Origin: CAWKGC01 sp963849005
Lineage (GTDB): Bacteria > Pseudomonadota > Gammaproteobacteria > Burkholderiales > Usitatibacteraceae
DNA length: 64,000 nt
Direction of reading: 5' to 3'
Assembly (NCBI GenBank): GCA_963849005.1
Contig: CAWKGC010000021.1
Span: 372,001-436,000 of the forward strand
Notes under the pieces: generated by a model
Told to the model about the DNA's origin: nothing
Seen by the model: only the letters and a program-made list of their open reading frames with translations
The model's database searches: none
Translations under genes and position numbers: made by a program
Shown: piece by piece, positions 19,299 to 28,200 of the stretch
Layout: the number at the start of each line of letters is the position of its first letter
Position numbering within the stretch: position 1 is the first letter of the stretch

Positions 19299-19391
19299 TA
19301 TCAATTGCGAGCCTGCCAAGCTACCATCGTGGCGGAGGCCTCGCACCGCCCCTGTTGCTCGAGGAATGTTTTCTCAACCCGGGAGATGACC

Positions 19392-20162
19392 ATGGTACGA
19401 AAGATTCTGGTGCTCGGCCTGCTGGCGATGTCGCTTGCGGCGCCGGGAACACATGCGCAGACGGCGCCGGCCGGCGCTGCCGCGCCTGCAGCCAGCGCCG
19501 TCGATCCGGCGTCGATCCAGGCCCTCAAGGACATGGGGGCGCACCTGCAGACGCTGAAACGCTTCAGCGTGGCGACCGAGGTGACCGGCGAGCGCGTCCT
19601 TGCCGACGGACAGAAGCTGCAGCACACGGCGACGGCGAAAATGGACGTCCAGCGCCCGAACAAGATACGCGCGCTGATGAAAAGCGCCCGGTCCACGCGC
19701 GAGATCATCTACGACGGCAAGACGGTCACCCTGTTTACGCCTGCGCAGAAGTATTACTCGACGGTCGCGTTTACCGAGACGCTCGGCGGGCTGATCGACA
19801 AGCTGGAGGCGAGATTCGGCGTCGAGATGCCGTTGTCTGACCTTTTCCTCTTCGGCACGCCCGAGGCGCCGCTCGACAAGATCGAGTCGGCGATGAATGC
19901 CGGGCAGGATTTCATCGACGACGATCTCTGTGACCACTACGCATTTCGCCAAGGCAAGGTCGATTGGCAGATCTGGATCACCGTCGGCAGCAAGCCGTTG
20001 CCGCGCAAGCTCGTGATCACAAACCGCGCCGACGAAGCACGGCCGCAATCGGTCCACACGATCGACTGGAACCTGAAGCCGACCTTCAAGGACTCGGTTT
20101 TCACGTTCACGCCGCCCAAGGGCGCGACCAAGGTCGAACTCGTTCCGCTGAAGACCAAGTAG
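19392..20162 (+). CDS. DUF2092 domain-containing exported protein
   Basis: 256 residues with an N-terminal signal peptide (LVLGLLAMSLAAPGTHAQTA) and an alanine/proline linker. The body matches DUF2092: LKDMGAHLQTLKRFSVATEV, DGQKLQHTATAKMDVQRPNK, REIIYDGKTVTLFTPAQKYY and the final WNLKPTFKDSVFTFTPPKGA, a LolA-like convex beta-sheet fold. Probably periplasmic; function unknown. ATG 19392 is used because the GGGAG lies directly against the alternative ATG 19386. The N/V-repeat protein follows after 11 bases. Confidence 0.85.
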   Translation: MVRKILVLGLLAMSLAAPGTHAQTAPAGAAAPAASAVDPASIQALKDMGAHLQTLKRFSVATEVTGERVLADGQKLQHTATAKMDVQRPNKIRALMKSARSTREIIYDGKTVTLFTPAQKYYSTVAFTETLGGLIDKLEARFGVEMPLSDLFLFGTPEAPLDKIESAMNAGQDFIDDDLCDHYAFRQGKVDWQIWITVGSKPLPRKLVITNRADEARPQSVHTIDWNLKPTFKDSVFTFTPPKGATKVELVPLKTK

Positions 20163-20173
20163 AGGACCCCATC

Positions 20174-20683
20174 ATGAAGAACTCATTCGGAAGATTGCCT
20201 GTGGCCGCGATGGCCATCCTGGTTGTGGCCTGCTTTGCCATGTCCCCCTGTGTCGATGCCGCCGGTGGCAAGGGTGGGGCGGGCGGCGGAGGCGCTCGCG
20301 CCGGCGGTGGAGCGCAAGCGGGCGGTGGCGGCGGCCGGCAGGGCGCGCAGGCGAACAACAGCAGGGCCGATGCGCGCACCAACGATGTCCGCAGCACCAG
20401 CGTCAACAACGTCAACGTCAACAAGAACGTCAACGTCGACCGAAACGTCAACGTGAACGTGAGCAACAACAACGGCTGGGACAACGACTATCACCCGGTG
20501 GCCAGGGCGGCAGCGGTGGGGACGGCGGTTGCCGTGACCGCGGCTGTCGTCGGCTCGATCGTGGCCGCCCCTCCGCCGGGCTGCGTGCCGGTGAACTACG
20601 GCGGCATGATCTACCAGCAATGCGGCGCCACATGGTATGCCCCGCAAGGGTCGCAGTTCATCGTGGTGGGCCCGCCGTACTGA
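20174..20683 (+). CDS. Exported glycine-rich protein with Asn-Val repeats
   Basis: 169 residues: signal peptide ending near CVDAAGG, then a Gly/Ala-rich tract (residues about 33-60), then a run of alternating Asn and Val (NVNVNKNVNVDRNVNVNV at residues about 80-97), a membrane-like hydrophobic helix (AVGTAVAVTAAVVGSIVAAP) and a C-terminal module with two cysteines (GCVPVNYGGMIYQQC) ending WYAPQGSQFIVVGPPY. Such proteins often follow DUF2092 genes, as here. The role is unknown; the tail resembles DUF6515-type surface proteins. Confidence 0.8.
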   Translation: MKNSFGRLPVAAMAILVVACFAMSPCVDAAGGKGGAGGGGARAGGGAQAGGGGGRQGAQANNSRADARTNDVRSTSVNNVNVNKNVNVDRNVNVNVSNNNGWDNDYHPVARAAAVGTAVAVTAAVVGSIVAAPPPGCVPVNYGGMIYQQCGATWYAPQGSQFIVVGPPY

Positions 20684-20717
20684 GTTTCGCAGCGTATTCC
20701 GGTCAATTTCGCGCGAC

Positions 20718-20743
20718 GAGCGGCCCGGCGGCCGCTCTTTTTT
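20718..20743 (+). terminator. Rho-independent terminator after the DUF2092 operon
   Basis: GAGCGGCC (20718-20725), loop CGGC, GGCCGCTC (20730-20737), then six Ts. A textbook terminator closing the DUF2092/N-V-repeat operon. Confidence 0.9.
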
Positions 20744-20802
20744 CGCCTGGTTTCCACGGTGGAGGGGCAGGGGACATGAAGGCTTGCCAGCCCTCCAGGT
20801 CA

Positions 20803-20832
20803 TGAGTAATATTACTCACCATATTGAGTAAA
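20803..20832 (+). promoter_or_regulatory. Perfect 16-bp palindrome before the AAA/DUF4143 gene
   Basis: TGAGTAATATTACTCA (20803-20818) is a perfect palindrome, and a half-site TTGAGTAA follows (20824-20831). It lies 20 bases upstream of ATG 20838 in otherwise GC-rich DNA, a position suiting a repressor operator, probably for autoregulation. Confidence 0.55.
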
Positions 20833-20837
20833 TCGTA

Positions 20838-22025
20838 ATGACCTATCGCCGTCCCCAATCGAAAGTCCTCGCGCGGCGCCTGGCGGAACCACGTCGGTTC
20901 ATCCAGGTGGTGGCCGGGCCACGGCAGGTTGGCAAGACGACGCTCGTGCAGCAGGTCGTCGAGGCGGCAAGGGCGCCGGTACAGTTCGCCAGCGCCGACG
21001 AGCCGACCCTGCGTGGCGCGGAGTGGATCGACCAGCAATGGGAGGCGGCCCGCCTGATGGCGGGCAAGCGTGATGCGGTGCTGGTAATCGACGAAGTGCA
21101 GAAGGTGACCGGATGGTCGGAAACGGTGAAGCGGCTTTGGGACGAGGATTCCCGCAAGCGGCGGCCGGTGAAAGTCGTGTTGCTGGGGTCGGCCCCGCTG
21201 CTGGTCCAGCGCGGACTTTCGGAAAGCCTCGCCGGACGCTTCGAGACATTGCACCTGCCGCACTGGTCGGCGGCCGAAATGCACTCGGCTTTCGGCTGGA
21301 CGGTGGAGCGAAGCATCTTCTACGGCGGTTATCCTGGCGCGGCGCCGCTGGCGGACGATCCTGCGCGCTGGGTGCGCTACGTGCGCGACTCGCTGATCGA
21401 GACCACGCTCGCGCGCGACGTCCTGCTGCTCAGCCGCGTGGACAAGCCGGCATTGCTGCGCCGCTTGTTCGAACTGGGTTGCCGCTATTCCGGGCAGATA
21501 CTTTCCTACACCAAGATGGTCGGCCAGCTCCAGGACGCCGGCAACACCACCACGCTCGCGCATTACCTCGATTTGCTGGGCGGCGCGGGGATGCTGGCCG
21601 GGCTCCCGAAATTCGCGGGGGCGGTGGTGCGCAGCCGCGGGTCGAGCCCGAAATTGCAGGTACTCAATACCGCTTTGCTCTCCGCGCTGTCCGGTTACAC
21701 CTTCGAGGAAGCACGCGCGGACCGCGAATTCTGGGGGCGCCTGGTTGAATCCGCCGTGGGTGCGCACCTCGCGAACGCGGCCGCTTCCGGGCTGTGCGAA
21801 TTGTCCTACTGGCGCGACCGCAACCGCGAGGTGGATTTCGTGGTCCGTGCCGGACGACGCCTGACTGCCATCGAGGTGAAGAGCGGACGGGCTACGGACA
21901 CGCTTCCGGGGATGGCGGCCTTTGCCGGCGCATTCAAGCCGCAGCGCAAGCTGCTCGTCGGGGGAGACGGGATCCCCGTCGATGAATTCCTGTCCAGGCC
22001 GGCAGCGCACTGGGTCGGTCCATGA
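20838..22025 (+). CDS. ATP-binding protein, AAA_14 plus DUF4143
   Basis: 395 residues. An N-terminal P-loop ATPase (Walker A AGPRQVGKTTL, Walker B AVLVIDEVQK, sensor VLLGSAPLLVQRG) is followed by DUF4143, whose C-terminus has a nuclease-like core: YWRDRNREVDFVVRAGRRLT then IEVKSG. Members are widespread and frequently horizontally transferred; they have been discussed as stand-alone defence or mobile genes, but no function is proven. It sits alone behind a perfect palindrome. Confidence 0.88.
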   Translation: MTYRRPQSKVLARRLAEPRRFIQVVAGPRQVGKTTLVQQVVEAARAPVQFASADEPTLRGAEWIDQQWEAARLMAGKRDAVLVIDEVQKVTGWSETVKRLWDEDSRKRRPVKVVLLGSAPLLVQRGLSESLAGRFETLHLPHWSAAEMHSAFGWTVERSIFYGGYPGAAPLADDPARWVRYVRDSLIETTLARDVLLLSRVDKPALLRRLFELGCRYSGQILSYTKMVGQLQDAGNTTTLAHYLDLLGGAGMLAGLPKFAGAVVRSRGSSPKLQVLNTALLSALSGYTFEEARADREFWGRLVESAVGAHLANAAASGLCELSYWRDRNREVDFVVRAGRRLTAIEVKSGRATDTLPGMAAFAGAFKPQRKLLVGGDGIPVDEFLSRPAAHWVGP

Positions 22026-22095
22026 CGATCGGCGGCTGCACGATCCGACCATCAGCCGTATTGTGTTGGACATAAGCACGGCAACACACTCGACA

Positions 22096-23418
22096 ATGCG
22101 CAAACCCCCGCCCGCCCCGATACCCCAATCCCGCCTCGGCCGATTCGCTCGCCTGGGACTGGCAGCGGGAGAACTCGTCGCGGGCGCGGCGGCGGAGGGA
22201 ATCCGCAGAGTCGCGCGCGGCGAAGCGGCCAACTTCAGCACCGCGATGTTCACCGGCGGCAACGCGCAGCGGCTCGCGGCACGCCTTGGCCGCCTGCGTG
22301 GCGCGGCGATGAAGATCGGGCAGCTGGTGTCGATCCAGGGCGCGGATATCCTGCCGAAGGAGTTCGCGCAGGCCTTGGCGGTGTTGCGCTCGCAGGCGGC
22401 GCCCATGCCCCCGCAGCAGCTTCGCGGCGTTCTCGGCCGCGAGTACGGCAAGGGCTGGGAGAAACGGTTCGCCAGCTTCGACATGGAGCCTGTCGCGGCC
22501 GCCTCGATCGGGCAGGTGCATCGCGTGACCACGCCGGATGGCCGCGACCTCGCGCTGAAGATCCAGTACCCCGGCGTGGCCCGCTCGATCGCGAGTGACG
22601 TCGACAACGTCGCGGCGCTGCTCAGGCTCTTCAATTTCCTGCCGGGGGAACTCGACATCACGGGCCTCGCCGCCGAGGCAAAGCGCCAGCTCACGCAGGA
22701 AGCCGATTACGAGGCCGAGGGCCACTTCCTGGAGCGCTACGCCAGGCACGTCGCCGACGAGCCAGCGCTGCTCGTTCCGCGCGTGCACTGGGACCTGACG
22801 ACGCCGCGCATCATGGCCATGGACTTCATGGAGGGCGAGCCGCTCGATGTGCTCGCCACCGCGCCGCAGGCAAAGCGCGATGCCATCGGGGCGCTTCTCG
22901 AGCGTCTGCTGTTTCGGGAACTGTTCGAGTTCCGCGTCATGCAGACGGACCCCAACTTCGCGAATTACTTGTATCAGCCGGCGAGCGGGCGCGTGGTGCT
23001 TCTCGACTTCGGCGCGACGCAGCGCTTCAGCCCGGCTTTCGCCGCGAACTTCGCGCGCATCACCCGCGCCGTGGCTGACGGCGATCGCGAAGCCGTCTCC
23101 CGCGAGTCCATCCGGATCGGCTATTCGGCGGCGGATGACTCGCCGGAACGCCTGCAGGCGCAGGTCGACATGGTCTTCCTCGTGTGCGAGCCGCTGACGC
23201 ACCACGGGCGCTACGACTTCCCGAAGTCGGACCTGCCTTCGCGCGTGCGCGACCTCGGCTTCGATCTCGCGTTCAAGCGCGGGCTGCTGCGCTCGCCGCC
23301 TCCGGAGACCATCTTCCTGCATCGCAAGCTCGTGGGCTCCTTCCTGCTGCTGGCCCGCATCGGGGCGCGCGTCGATGCGCGCGCGCTCGTGCTGCAGGTG
23401 CTGGCGACGCGGTCATAA
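22096..23418 (+). CDS. ABC1 kinase family (AarF/UbiB-like) protein
   Basis: 440 residues. Atypical kinase signatures: the KxGQ motif in RGAAMKIGQLVSIQGAD, the Ala-rich nucleotide loop VAAASIGQVHRV, ALKIQYPGVARSIASDV, the catalytic-loop equivalent QTDPNFANYLYQ (QTDPHPGN in UbiB) and VVLLDFGATQRF. It is probably linked to ubiquinone or isoprenoid metabolism, but lacks UbiB C-terminal membrane helices. The stop overlaps the convergent AI-2E gene by a few bases. A decayed copy of codons in the region 23050-23240 lies at 26290-26497. Confidence 0.88.
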   Translation: MRKPPPAPIPQSRLGRFARLGLAAGELVAGAAAEGIRRVARGEAANFSTAMFTGGNAQRLAARLGRLRGAAMKIGQLVSIQGADILPKEFAQALAVLRSQAAPMPPQQLRGVLGREYGKGWEKRFASFDMEPVAAASIGQVHRVTTPDGRDLALKIQYPGVARSIASDVDNVAALLRLFNFLPGELDITGLAAEAKRQLTQEADYEAEGHFLERYARHVADEPALLVPRVHWDLTTPRIMAMDFMEGEPLDVLATAPQAKRDAIGALLERLLFRELFEFRVMQTDPNFANYLYQPASGRVVLLDFGATQRFSPAFAANFARITRAVADGDREAVSRESIRIGYSAADDSPERLQAQVDMVFLVCEPLTHHGRYDFPKSDLPSRVRDLGFDLAFKRGLLRSPPPETIFLHRKLVGSFLLLARIGARVDARALVLQVLATRS

Positions 23419-24456
23419 TCGCCCGTTCTTGGACAGCAGCACCGCCACCGGCCGCGTGCCCGCAAATTCCGAGAACACGATGGTCAGGATGGCGGTGATC
23501 GGCACGGCCAGGAAGGCACCGGGGATGCCCCACAACTCGGACCACACCGCCAGGCTGAGCAGGATGGCGATGGGGCTGAGGTTGAGCGAATTGCTCATCA
23601 CGTAGGGATCGAGGAAATTGCCGATGGCAAATTGCACCGCCGTCAGCGCCAGCAGCATCGACAGGATCACGCCGAGGTCCTCGAATTGCACGACCGTCAT
23701 CAGCACCGGCAGCAACACCCCCAGCACCGAGCCGATGTAGGGCACGAAATTCAGGAAGGCGATCAGCACCGCCCACAGCACGGCGAACTCCAGGCCGAAC
23801 AAGGCCATGATGGCCCAGCTCACCCCGCCCAGCAGGATGCTCAGCACCGTCTTCATTGCCAGGTAGGAGCCGATGCGCCGGTTGATGTCCCGGATGACGT
23901 CGCGGATGCGCGCTACGCGTTTCGGGTCATCCGACAGGTTGGCCAGCTTGGTCTCGAAACCGCGGCGTTCGAGCAGCAGGAAGGTGGCGTAGAGGAAGAC
24001 CACGACAAAAGTCACCAGGATCGAGCCCAGCGACGCCAGCAGCGTGGCGAGCAGCCGCTGCAGGTTGATCTGCCCCAGCAAGTCCTGGCGCAAGGTGGCC
24101 CAGGTAGGCTCGGCCTCGATCTTGAAGAACACGGCCGCGCGCTGGATGGCGGCGAGCAGCGACTCCTGGTACGCCGGCGCCAGCGCCAGCGCACGCTCCT
24201 TGTTGGACATCACCAGGTAGGCCAGCAGGAAGAAGACCAGCCCGATGGCCAGCATCGAGAACAGGTAGCGCAGCTGCTTTGGCAGCGCGCGGCCGATGCC
24301 GGGCAAGCGCCCCAGCGCGTGGGCCAGGCCGACGATGACGTACACGATCACCGCGCCCAGCACCGCCGGCACGAACACCGCCTTGCCGATGTGCAGCGTC
24401 CAGCCGACTGTCAGCAGGAGCACGGTGCCGTACACCAGGGCGCGAAGCGTTTCCAT
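23413..24456 (-). CDS. AI-2E family transporter
   Basis: 347 residues with about eight membrane segments: two near the N-terminus, a long soluble region (about residues 85-150), and a C-terminal cluster including VSWAIMALFGLEFAVLWAVL, FLNFVPYIGSVLGVLLP and GNFLDPYVMSNSLNLSPIAI, the family hallmark. Members move small organic solutes, possibly autoinducer-2, or ions; the substrate cannot be read from sequence. Convergent with the ABC1 kinase gene. Confidence 0.88.
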   Translation of the reverse strand: METLRALVYGTVLLLTVGWTLHIGKAVFVPAVLGAVIVYVIVGLAHALGRLPGIGRALPKQLRYLFSMLAIGLVFFLLAYLVMSNKERALALAPAYQESLLAAIQRAAVFFKIEAEPTWATLRQDLLGQINLQRLLATLLASLGSILVTFVVVFLYATFLLLERRGFETKLANLSDDPKRVARIRDVIRDINRRIGSYLAMKTVLSILLGGVSWAIMALFGLEFAVLWAVLIAFLNFVPYIGSVLGVLLPVLMTVVQFEDLGVILSMLLALTAVQFAIGNFLDPYVMSNSLNLSPIAILLSLAVWSELWGIPGAFLAVPITAILTIVFSEFAGTRPVAVLLSKNGRL

Positions 24457-24711
24457 CCGTCAAGGCATCCGGCGGCGCCGGCGGCGGGCAGCGCATGCAG
24501 CGTGCCCGCAGGTTTCGTGAAGCGCTTGCTTGGCCATGTGGTGCAGGTCGAAAGTCGGGAAATTCGATCCTGCCTCTTTTCGCGCGTCGTGTCGACGGCG
24601 GTGGCATGCAGCACATTCGGCGCCTCGGCTGCCGGGGGCGTCTTCGCGGGTAGATGCGCCTTGAGTGCTTTCGCTCGTTCGCGACGCATGCCGACGGACG
24701 TCGGCTACGCG

Positions 24712-26199
24712 CTATGGAGTTGCCGGGCCCGTCGTGAAGCTGAAGGAATAGTCACCGGCCATCGGATTGCCTGCCAGGTCCTCGACACCGCCGACTCCGC
24801 CCTTGATCGTGATGGTGTAGCTGGTGTTGGGAAACAACGCGTAGGGAGGATACGGCCCGAACTCATCCAGCTGGAATACCAGGGTCACTCCGGAGAAGCT
24901 CACGGTTTCTCCTTGACGCGGTTTGCCGGTTGCGGTTTCCACCAGGGTGCAACTCACGTTGGTGATCGTCAACGGATCCATCGCCTCGCTGAAGGTCACG
25001 CCGAGATTGGAACCGACGGGCACGTTCGTCGCGCCGTTGGCAACGGTGGTGGCGATTACCATCGGCGGTCCGGCGTCCGTGCTTGCGCCTGTCGACCAGG
25101 CCCATACGTAGTCGCTTGCCAACGGGTTGCCCGCGAGGTCCTTCACGCCGCCGGCCCCGCCTTTGATGGTGACGGTGTAGCTGGTAGTGGAAGCGAGACT
25201 GCTCAACGGGGCGAACACGGCACTTACACCCGAGTAACTCACCGTGCCCGGGACAAGCGTCGTCCCCTGCATCAGGAAAAATGTTTTCGTGCTGATCGTC
25301 AACGGGTCCATTGCCTCGCTGAAAAATGCGCCGACCTTGGTGTTGAGGGCAACGTTCGTCGCGCCGTTGCCGTTGACGGTTCCGCTGACCGTCGGCGGGA
25401 GGGTGTCTCCGGCTGCACCGGTCGTCCAGGACAACAGGAAGTCGCTTGCCATGGGATTGCCCGCGAGGTCCTTCACGCCGCCGGCCCCGCCCTTGACGGT
25501 GACGACGTAGCGGGTGCCCGGAGCGAGATTGGCCAAAGGGACAAGGACCACGCTCACGCCGGAATAGCTCACGGTGCCGGGAACGACCGTCGTGCCCTGC
25601 AGGAGGAAGAAAGTCGTCGTGTTGATCGTCTGGGGGTCCATGCCTTCGCTGAACGTTGCACCGACCCTGGTGTTGACGGGTACGTTCGTCGCGCCGTTGC
25701 CATTGATGGTTCCACTGACGCGTGGCGGGGTGGTGTCCCCGGTTGCACCCGTCGTCCAGGCCCACACGAAGTCGCTTGTCATGGAAGTGCCCGTGAGGTC
25801 CTTCACGCCACCGGCTCCGCCTTTGACCGTGACGGTGTAGCGGGTATTCGGAGCGAGATTGCTCGCCGGGGAAAGGACGGCGGTCACACCGGAGTAGCTC
25901 ACCGTGGCCGGGACAAGCGTCGTGCCTTGCATCAGGAGGAATGTTGCCGTGCCGATCGTCGAGGCGTCCATTGGCTCGCTGAACGTTGCGCCGACCCTGG
26001 TGTTGATGGGCACGTTCGTCGCGCCGTTGGCATTGATGGTTCCGCTGACCATCGGTGGGGGCGTAGAGCCCGTACCGCCTGGATTCGGAGCCGGATCCCC
26101 TCCGCCACCGCCACCGCCTCCACACCCCGCTGCCAAAGCGATCGTCAGTGACGCAATGACCAGCGTCAGCGGGCGGGAAACACATGAGATTCGGTTCAT
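24712..26199 (-). CDS. Lipoprotein with four Big_5-type Ig-like repeats
   Basis: About 495 residues. A lipoprotein signal (ASLTIALAAGC) is followed by eight glycines and a Pro/Gly/Thr linker, then four repeats of about 110 residues, each starting near GATNVP and carrying FSE(P/G/A)MD, KGGAGGVKDL and a final WTTGA or FTTGP. These are SbsA/Big_5 Ig-like domains found in surface and matrix proteins. ATG 26199 has GGAAAAGACG upstream. Likely outer-membrane anchored; ligand unknown. Confidence 0.85.
   Translation of the reverse strand: MNRISCVSRPLTLVIASLTIALAAGCGGGGGGGGDPAPNPGGTGSTPPPMVSGTINANGATNVPINTRVGATFSEPMDASTIGTATFLLMQGTTLVPATVSYSGVTAVLSPASNLAPNTRYTVTVKGGAGGVKDLTGTSMTSDFVWAWTTGATGDTTPPRVSGTINGNGATNVPVNTRVGATFSEGMDPQTINTTTFFLLQGTTVVPGTVSYSGVSVVLVPLANLAPGTRYVVTVKGGAGGVKDLAGNPMASDFLLSWTTGAAGDTLPPTVSGTVNGNGATNVALNTKVGAFFSEAMDPLTISTKTFFLMQGTTLVPGTVSYSGVSAVFAPLSSLASTTSYTVTIKGGAGGVKDLAGNPLASDYVWAWSTGASTDAGPPMVIATTVANGATNVPVGSNLGVTFSEAMDPLTITNVSCTLVETATGKPRQGETVSFSGVTLVFQLDEFGPYPPYALFPNTSYTITIKGGVGGVEDLAGNPMAGDYSFSFTTGPATP
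24740..26062. repeat. Tandem 330-bp coding repeats
   Basis: The conserved block ACGTTCGTCGCGCCGTTG recurs at spacing of exactly 330 bases (about 25022, 25352, 25682 and 26012), matching the four Ig-like domains. The middle copies are most similar at the nucleotide level, suggesting recent duplication and a site for recombination or copy-number variation. Confidence 0.85.
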
Positions 26200-26289
26200 C
26201 GTCTTTTCCATGCAGTCGGTCGTGAGCCGATGATGGATGGCTGCCGTGGTGGCCGAAAGCGGCCCGATCCGAATTGCGTGTCGTCCCCC

Positions 26290-26497
26290 TCCTACAACCG
26301 CATCACCCGCGACGTGACCGACGGCGATCGCGACGCCGTCGCCCGCGAGCCCGTCCGGATCGGCCATTCGGCGGCAGATGGTTCGCCGGAATGCCTGCAG
26401 GCGCAGTTCGACATGGTCTTCCTCGCGTGCGAGCCGCTACTACTGGCGCTGCGACTTCCCGAAGTCGGAACTGCCTCCGCGCGAGCGGGAAGGCAGG
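26290..26497 (+). pseudogene. Decayed partial copy of the ABC1 kinase gene
   Basis: The frame reads NRITRDVTDGDRDAVAREPV, IRIGHSAADGSPECLQAQ then FDMVFLACEPL, closely matching ARITRAVADGDREAVSRESI, IRIGYSAADDSPERLQAQ and VDMVFLVCEPL of the kinase at 23050-23240. Further on, a shifted frame continues YYWRCDFPKSELPPRE, matching GRYDFPKSDLPS. Only about 200 bases remain, with a frame break and no start or stop of its own. It is a relic between the Ig-repeat lipoprotein and the wax-ester synthase gene. Confidence 0.8.
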
Positions 26498-26504
26498 TAT
26501 CGAC

Positions 26505-28073
26505 TTACCTGGCCTTGGGTTTTGCCTTCGGCCTGGCCTTTGCCGGCTTTTTCGAGACAGCCGGCTTGCTTGTTCGTGCCTTCGGGCTGGCGGGTTTCAC
26601 CGCGGGCTTTGCGGGCGCCTCGGCGGGTGTGCCCGCCGCCATTTCGCGACTGCGCCGCAGCAGCTCGGCATGCGCGGCCTGCATGTAATTGGCCAAGTCG
26701 GCAATATCCGGCATCACGCGGCGGCACCCGATCAAGCCGAAGTCGAGCCAGCCGTTGTAGCTTTGCAGCGTGATGTTCAGCGCCATGCCGTGATACGGGA
26801 TCGACACCGGATAGGTGCTGATCTGCTTCGCGCCGGCAAAATACAGAGTGATGTTCGGCCCCGGGACATTCGAGATCAGCACATTGGCAAATGCCGGCAT
26901 GGCATTCGCCAGGCGCGAGCGGGCGAAGCCGTTGGCCAGGGCGCTGAGCAGCCATGGCGCGCCAAGCGAAGGAAAGTCCGTCGGCAGCAGCGTTTTCATT
27001 TCGCTCATCACGGCCTTCACGCCTTCGCTCGACCTGCGGATTGCCTGCAATCGCTCGATCGGGTCCTTGACGTTGCTGGCCAGGCTCATCCGTGCAATCG
27101 ACACCTGGTTGCTCATGTCGGCATTGCCTTCCGGCCGCAGGCTCACCGGCACGGCGGCCAGCAACGAGTCTTTCGGCCGGCATCCCATGTCGGCCAGGTA
27201 ACGCATCAGGCCTTCCGATGAAATTTCCATCACCACATCGTTCAGGCTGACCTTGTTGATCGCCGTGATTTCCTTCACTTCCTTGATCGGAAGGGAAAAG
27301 CGGGCGAAGCTGCGCTGGTTCGTGATGCCGGCGTTCAGCGGCGTGCGTGGCGCAAACCAATGCGTCTTCTCGGCAGCCAACTTGATTTCACCGGCTGCTT
27401 TCTCCGGACGCATGGCACGACGGGCGGTCATGATGAGGCCCGGCAATGACCTGACGAGTTTCACTGTCTGCGCCAGGTTGTGCTTGATGCCCGCACCCAC
27501 CAGTTCGGCAACGCCGAAGTTGTCGACTGCCGCGGGGCGTCGCTTTTTCGCCGGGCGCACCGGTCGCGGTTCCGGTGTCGTGTCCATGATTGCCTGCATC
27601 AGGACCTGGCCACCCATGCCATCGAGCCCTGCATGATGGAACTTGCCGTAGACGCCGACATAGCGCGTGCCCTTCGGCGCGTCGGCAGGCGTCGGCAGGC
27701 CATCGAGGACATACATTTCCCACAACGGACGGCTGCGATCGAGCAGGCTGGAATGAAGCCGCGACACAAGGCGGTCCACCTGCGCGCGCGACGCCGGCGG
27801 CGGCACGATCACATGGCGGATGTGGTGTTCGATATCGAGGTGGTCATCCTCCACCCAAACCGGGTTGGCCAGGTCAAACGGCATGTTCACCAGCTTGCGG
27901 TGAAAGATCGGCGCCAGGTGCAACCGGTTCTGGATGTGCTTGACCACGTCGGCGACAAAGTCGCCTTTGTATTCCGGCGGCAATTCATACATGCTCAAGC
28001 CGCCGACGTGCATCGGTGTTTCCGGCGTTTCAAGGTGCAGGAAAACTGCATCCAGTCCGCTCAAATGATCCAT
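26505..28073 (-). CDS. Wax ester synthase/diacylglycerol acyltransferase (WS/DGAT)
   Basis: 522 residues; transfers acyl-CoA to a fatty alcohol or diacylglycerol to make storage lipid. The catalytic HHxxxDG is present as KFHHAGLDGMGG. Other family blocks: PLWEMYVLDGLP, SLNDVVMEISSEGLMRYLAD, SLRPEGNADMSNQVS and LISNVPGPNITLYFAGAK. I chose ATG 28073, preceded by GGGGAG. The last 60 residues are a Lys/Ala/Pro-rich tail (KPAKARPKAKPKAR), unusual and possibly nucleic-acid or granule binding. Confidence 0.92.
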   Translation of the reverse strand: MDHLSGLDAVFLHLETPETPMHVGGLSMYELPPEYKGDFVADVVKHIQNRLHLAPIFHRKLVNMPFDLANPVWVEDDHLDIEHHIRHVIVPPPASRAQVDRLVSRLHSSLLDRSRPLWEMYVLDGLPTPADAPKGTRYVGVYGKFHHAGLDGMGGQVLMQAIMDTTPEPRPVRPAKKRRPAAVDNFGVAELVGAGIKHNLAQTVKLVRSLPGLIMTARRAMRPEKAAGEIKLAAEKTHWFAPRTPLNAGITNQRSFARFSLPIKEVKEITAINKVSLNDVVMEISSEGLMRYLADMGCRPKDSLLAAVPVSLRPEGNADMSNQVSIARMSLASNVKDPIERLQAIRRSSEGVKAVMSEMKTLLPTDFPSLGAPWLLSALANGFARSRLANAMPAFANVLISNVPGPNITLYFAGAKQISTYPVSIPYHGMALNITLQSYNGWLDFGLIGCRRVMPDIADLANYMQAAHAELLRRSREMAAGTPAEAPAKPAVKPASPKARTSKPAVSKKPAKARPKAKPKAR

Positions 28074-28200
28074 GCCGCTCCCCGTCATTGCTGCCGCTGC
28101 GCAATGCAACTGTCGGCCGCATTGTCGCATGGCACTTGGTGAATGCGCTTGACCCGCGACGGCGTCCCGCAGGCACCATCCGGCGAACTGGACAAGGCGC

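Noticed and set aside
20703..22694. A long minus-strand frame opposite the AAA/DUF4143 and ABC1 kinase genes
   Set aside because: It crosses two convincing plus-strand genes and a terminator.
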